A DNA stretch of 14,434 bases from Bacteroidales bacterium UBA7574 (GTDB taxonomy: Bacteria; Bacteroidota; Bacteroidia; Bacteroidales; Paludibacteraceae). The notes beneath the pieces are model-generated. The model was not told where the DNA came from. It ran no database searches and saw only the letters and a list, made by a program, of their open reading frames with translations. Of this stretch, positions 13,343 through 14,434 are shown in pieces (position 1 is the stretch's first letter; every line of letters starts with the position of its first letter). A program made the position numbers and the translations under genes. Where the stretch lies: the NCBI GenBank assembly GCA_002479035.1, contig DLLA01000100.1:1-14434 (forward strand), written 5' to 3'.

Positions 13343-14434
13343 ATGGAACTTCCATTCGCAGAATCGTGGAAAATCAAGATGGTTGAACCCATCCGCAAAT
13401 CCACACGCGCAGAGCGCGAACAATGGTTCAAAGAGGCCAAGAACAACATCTTCATGCTCCGCAGCGAGCAGGTCTATATCGACCTCAACACCGACTCCGG
13501 TACGGGGGCTATGTCCGACCGTCAGTGGGCTGCACTTATGATGGGCGACGAGAGCTACTCCGGCAGCCGCTCTTTCTTCGAGTTCAAGGACACCGTTACG
13601 CGTCTCACCGGCTTCAAGTATGTCATCCCTACCCACCAGGGGCGTGCCGCTGAGAACGTGCTCTTCTCCTACCTCGTTAAGCCCGGGCAAATCATCCCCG
13701 GCAACGCACACTTCGACACCACCAAGGGGCATATCGAGTCCCGCAAGGCTTTCGCCATTGATGTTACGGTGGACGAGGCGAAGAACACCCAACTGGAGGC
13801 TCCGTTCAAAGGCAATGTCAGCCTCGAGAAACTGGAGAAAGTGCTCAAAGAGAACCCGGGCAACGTGCCGTTTATGGTGCTCACCGTCACCAACAACACC
13901 GTGGGCGGTCAGCCCGTCTCCATGCAGAATATCCGCGAGACCGCTGAACTCTGCCACCGCTACGGAGTGCCCGTCAACATGGACTCCGCACGCTTTGCAG
14001 AGAACGCTTATTTCATCAAGACTCGCGAACCGGGCTATGCCGACAAATCCATCAAGGAGATTGCACGCGAGATGTTCTCGTATGTGGACAGCATGACCAT
14101 GTCCGCCAAGAAAGACGGTCTCGTCAATATGGGAGGCTTCATCGCTACCAACAAAGAGGACTGGTACGAGGGTTGCAAGCAGTATTGTATTCCTTTCGAG
14201 GGCTTCATCACCTACGGCGGTATGAACGGTCGTGATATGGCGGCTCTGGCTGTCGGTCTGGAGGAGAACACCGAGTTCGATATGCTCGAGACACGTATCC
14301 ATCAGGTGCAGTATCTGGCAAAGAAACTCGATGAATACGGTATTCCTTACCAGCGTCCTGCAGGTGGTCATGCTATCTTTGTGGACGCCGACCGTGTCCT
14401 CACCCACGTGCCCAAAGAGGAGTTCCCCGCACAA
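13343..14434 (+). CDS. tnaA: Tryptophanase (tryptophan indole-lyase), 3'-truncated by window end
   Basis: The first 364 residues of a PLP enzyme that splits L-tryptophan into indole, pyruvate and ammonia. The N-terminus MELPFAESWKIKMVEPI is the Bacteroides-type tryptophanase start. LNTDSGTGAMSD (48-59), MGDESYSGSRSFF (67-79), and PTHQGRAAEN (96-105, cofactor-phosphate region) follow. FDTTKGH (124-130), NMDSARFAENAYF (212-224), and the Schiff-base segment TMSAKKDGLVNMGG (252-265, Lys257 as the PLP lysine) are present, then YGGMNGRDM and PAGGHAIFVDA. Tyrosine phenol-lyase shares this fold, but DSARFAENAYF (rather than DATRCVENAYF) and SAKKD (rather than SGKKD) favour tryptophanase. The specificity residues in the last hundred residues are outside the window. 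The 38-nt gap upstream is A-rich, has no Shine-Dalgarno, no canonical promoter and no room for a TnaC-type leader peptide, so transcription probably comes from upstream or is controlled within the preceding gene. Confidence 0.95.
   Translation, partial: MELPFAESWKIKMVEPIRKSTRAEREQWFKEAKNNIFMLRSEQVYIDLNTDSGTGAMSDRQWAALMMGDESYSGSRSFFEFKDTVTRLTGFKYVIPTHQGRAAENVLFSYLVKPGQIIPGNAHFDTTKGHIESRKAFAIDVTVDEAKNTQLEAPFKGNVSLEKLEKVLKENPGNVPFMVLTVTNNTVGGQPVSMQNIRETAELCHRYGVPVNMDSARFAENAYFIKTREPGYADKSIKEIAREMFSYVDSMTMSAKKDGLVNMGGFIATNKEDWYEGCKQYCIPFEGFITYGGMNGRDMAALAVGLEENTEFDMLETRIHQVQYLAKKLDEYGIPYQRPAGGHAIFVDADRVLTHVPKEEFPAQ

Noticed and set aside
13220..14434. A minus-strand frame of about 400 codons opposite tnaA
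   Set aside because: tnaA is an unmistakable conserved gene on the other strand; the antisense product has no recognisable motif.
13343..14434. Tyrosine phenol-lyase instead of tryptophanase
   Set aside because: MELPFAESWKIK, DSARFAENAYF and SAKKD are the tryptophanase versions of these segments, although the C-terminal specificity residues are not in view.

Overview
The window looks like a chromosomal segment from a member of the Bacteroidota, most likely order Bacteroidales. The grounds are: three promoter matches of the Bacteroidota type (TTTG, 20 nt, TAnnTTTG); A-rich leaders without Shine-Dalgarno sequences; a secreted C10 cysteine peptidase with a C-terminal tail of the type IX secretion (T9SS) kind; a TnaA that closely matches the Bacteroides form as I remember it; and a THUMP-like methyltransferase of the kind common in this phylum. 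Genus cannot be fixed from the sequence alone. Coding density is high, no stretch over 300 bases lacks a gene, and I see no tRNA, rRNA, CRISPR array, transposase or phage gene.

Left part, plus strand (1-4286). The 3' end of yidC overlaps by 4 bp with a predicted outer-membrane beta-barrel gene that has three 18-bp tandem repeats just after its signal peptide. After a 120-base gap holding a good promoter comes a tight three-gene unit: a small lipoprotein, a THUMP-like SAM methyltransferase (6-nt gap) and a sulfatase-modifying-factor/FGE-fold protein (4-bp overlap). The last carries a second, decayed copy of the same fold. An imperfect hairpin lies in the 83-base convergent gap that follows.

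Middle part, minus strand (11579 down to 4370). waaA (Kdo transferase) and hisS (histidyl-tRNA synthetase) form a two-gene unit. hisS contains an in-frame palindromic repeat that adds about 15 residues. After a 170-base gap with 11-bp tandem repeats and a 10-bp inverted repeat comes a 1488-residue multidomain C10 (streptopain-like) peptidase, with prodomain, catalytic domain, a beta-rich stalk, three InlB-like repeats and a T9SS tail.

Right part, plus strand (11661-14434). tsaD (tRNA t6A synthesis) is divergent from waaA, and their two promoters interleave. It is followed after 12 nt by a small exosortase/archaeosortase-family membrane protein with the Cys-Arg-His triad, and 38 nt later by the start of tnaA (tryptophanase), cut by the window end.

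Most genes are housekeeping or envelope functions. The points most worth a second look are the palindromic element inside hisS, the lone exosortase between tsaD and tnaA, the interleaved waaA/tsaD promoters with a nearly leaderless tsaD, and the internal duplication in the FGE-fold protein. I did not find convincing evidence of a wholly new multigene system.
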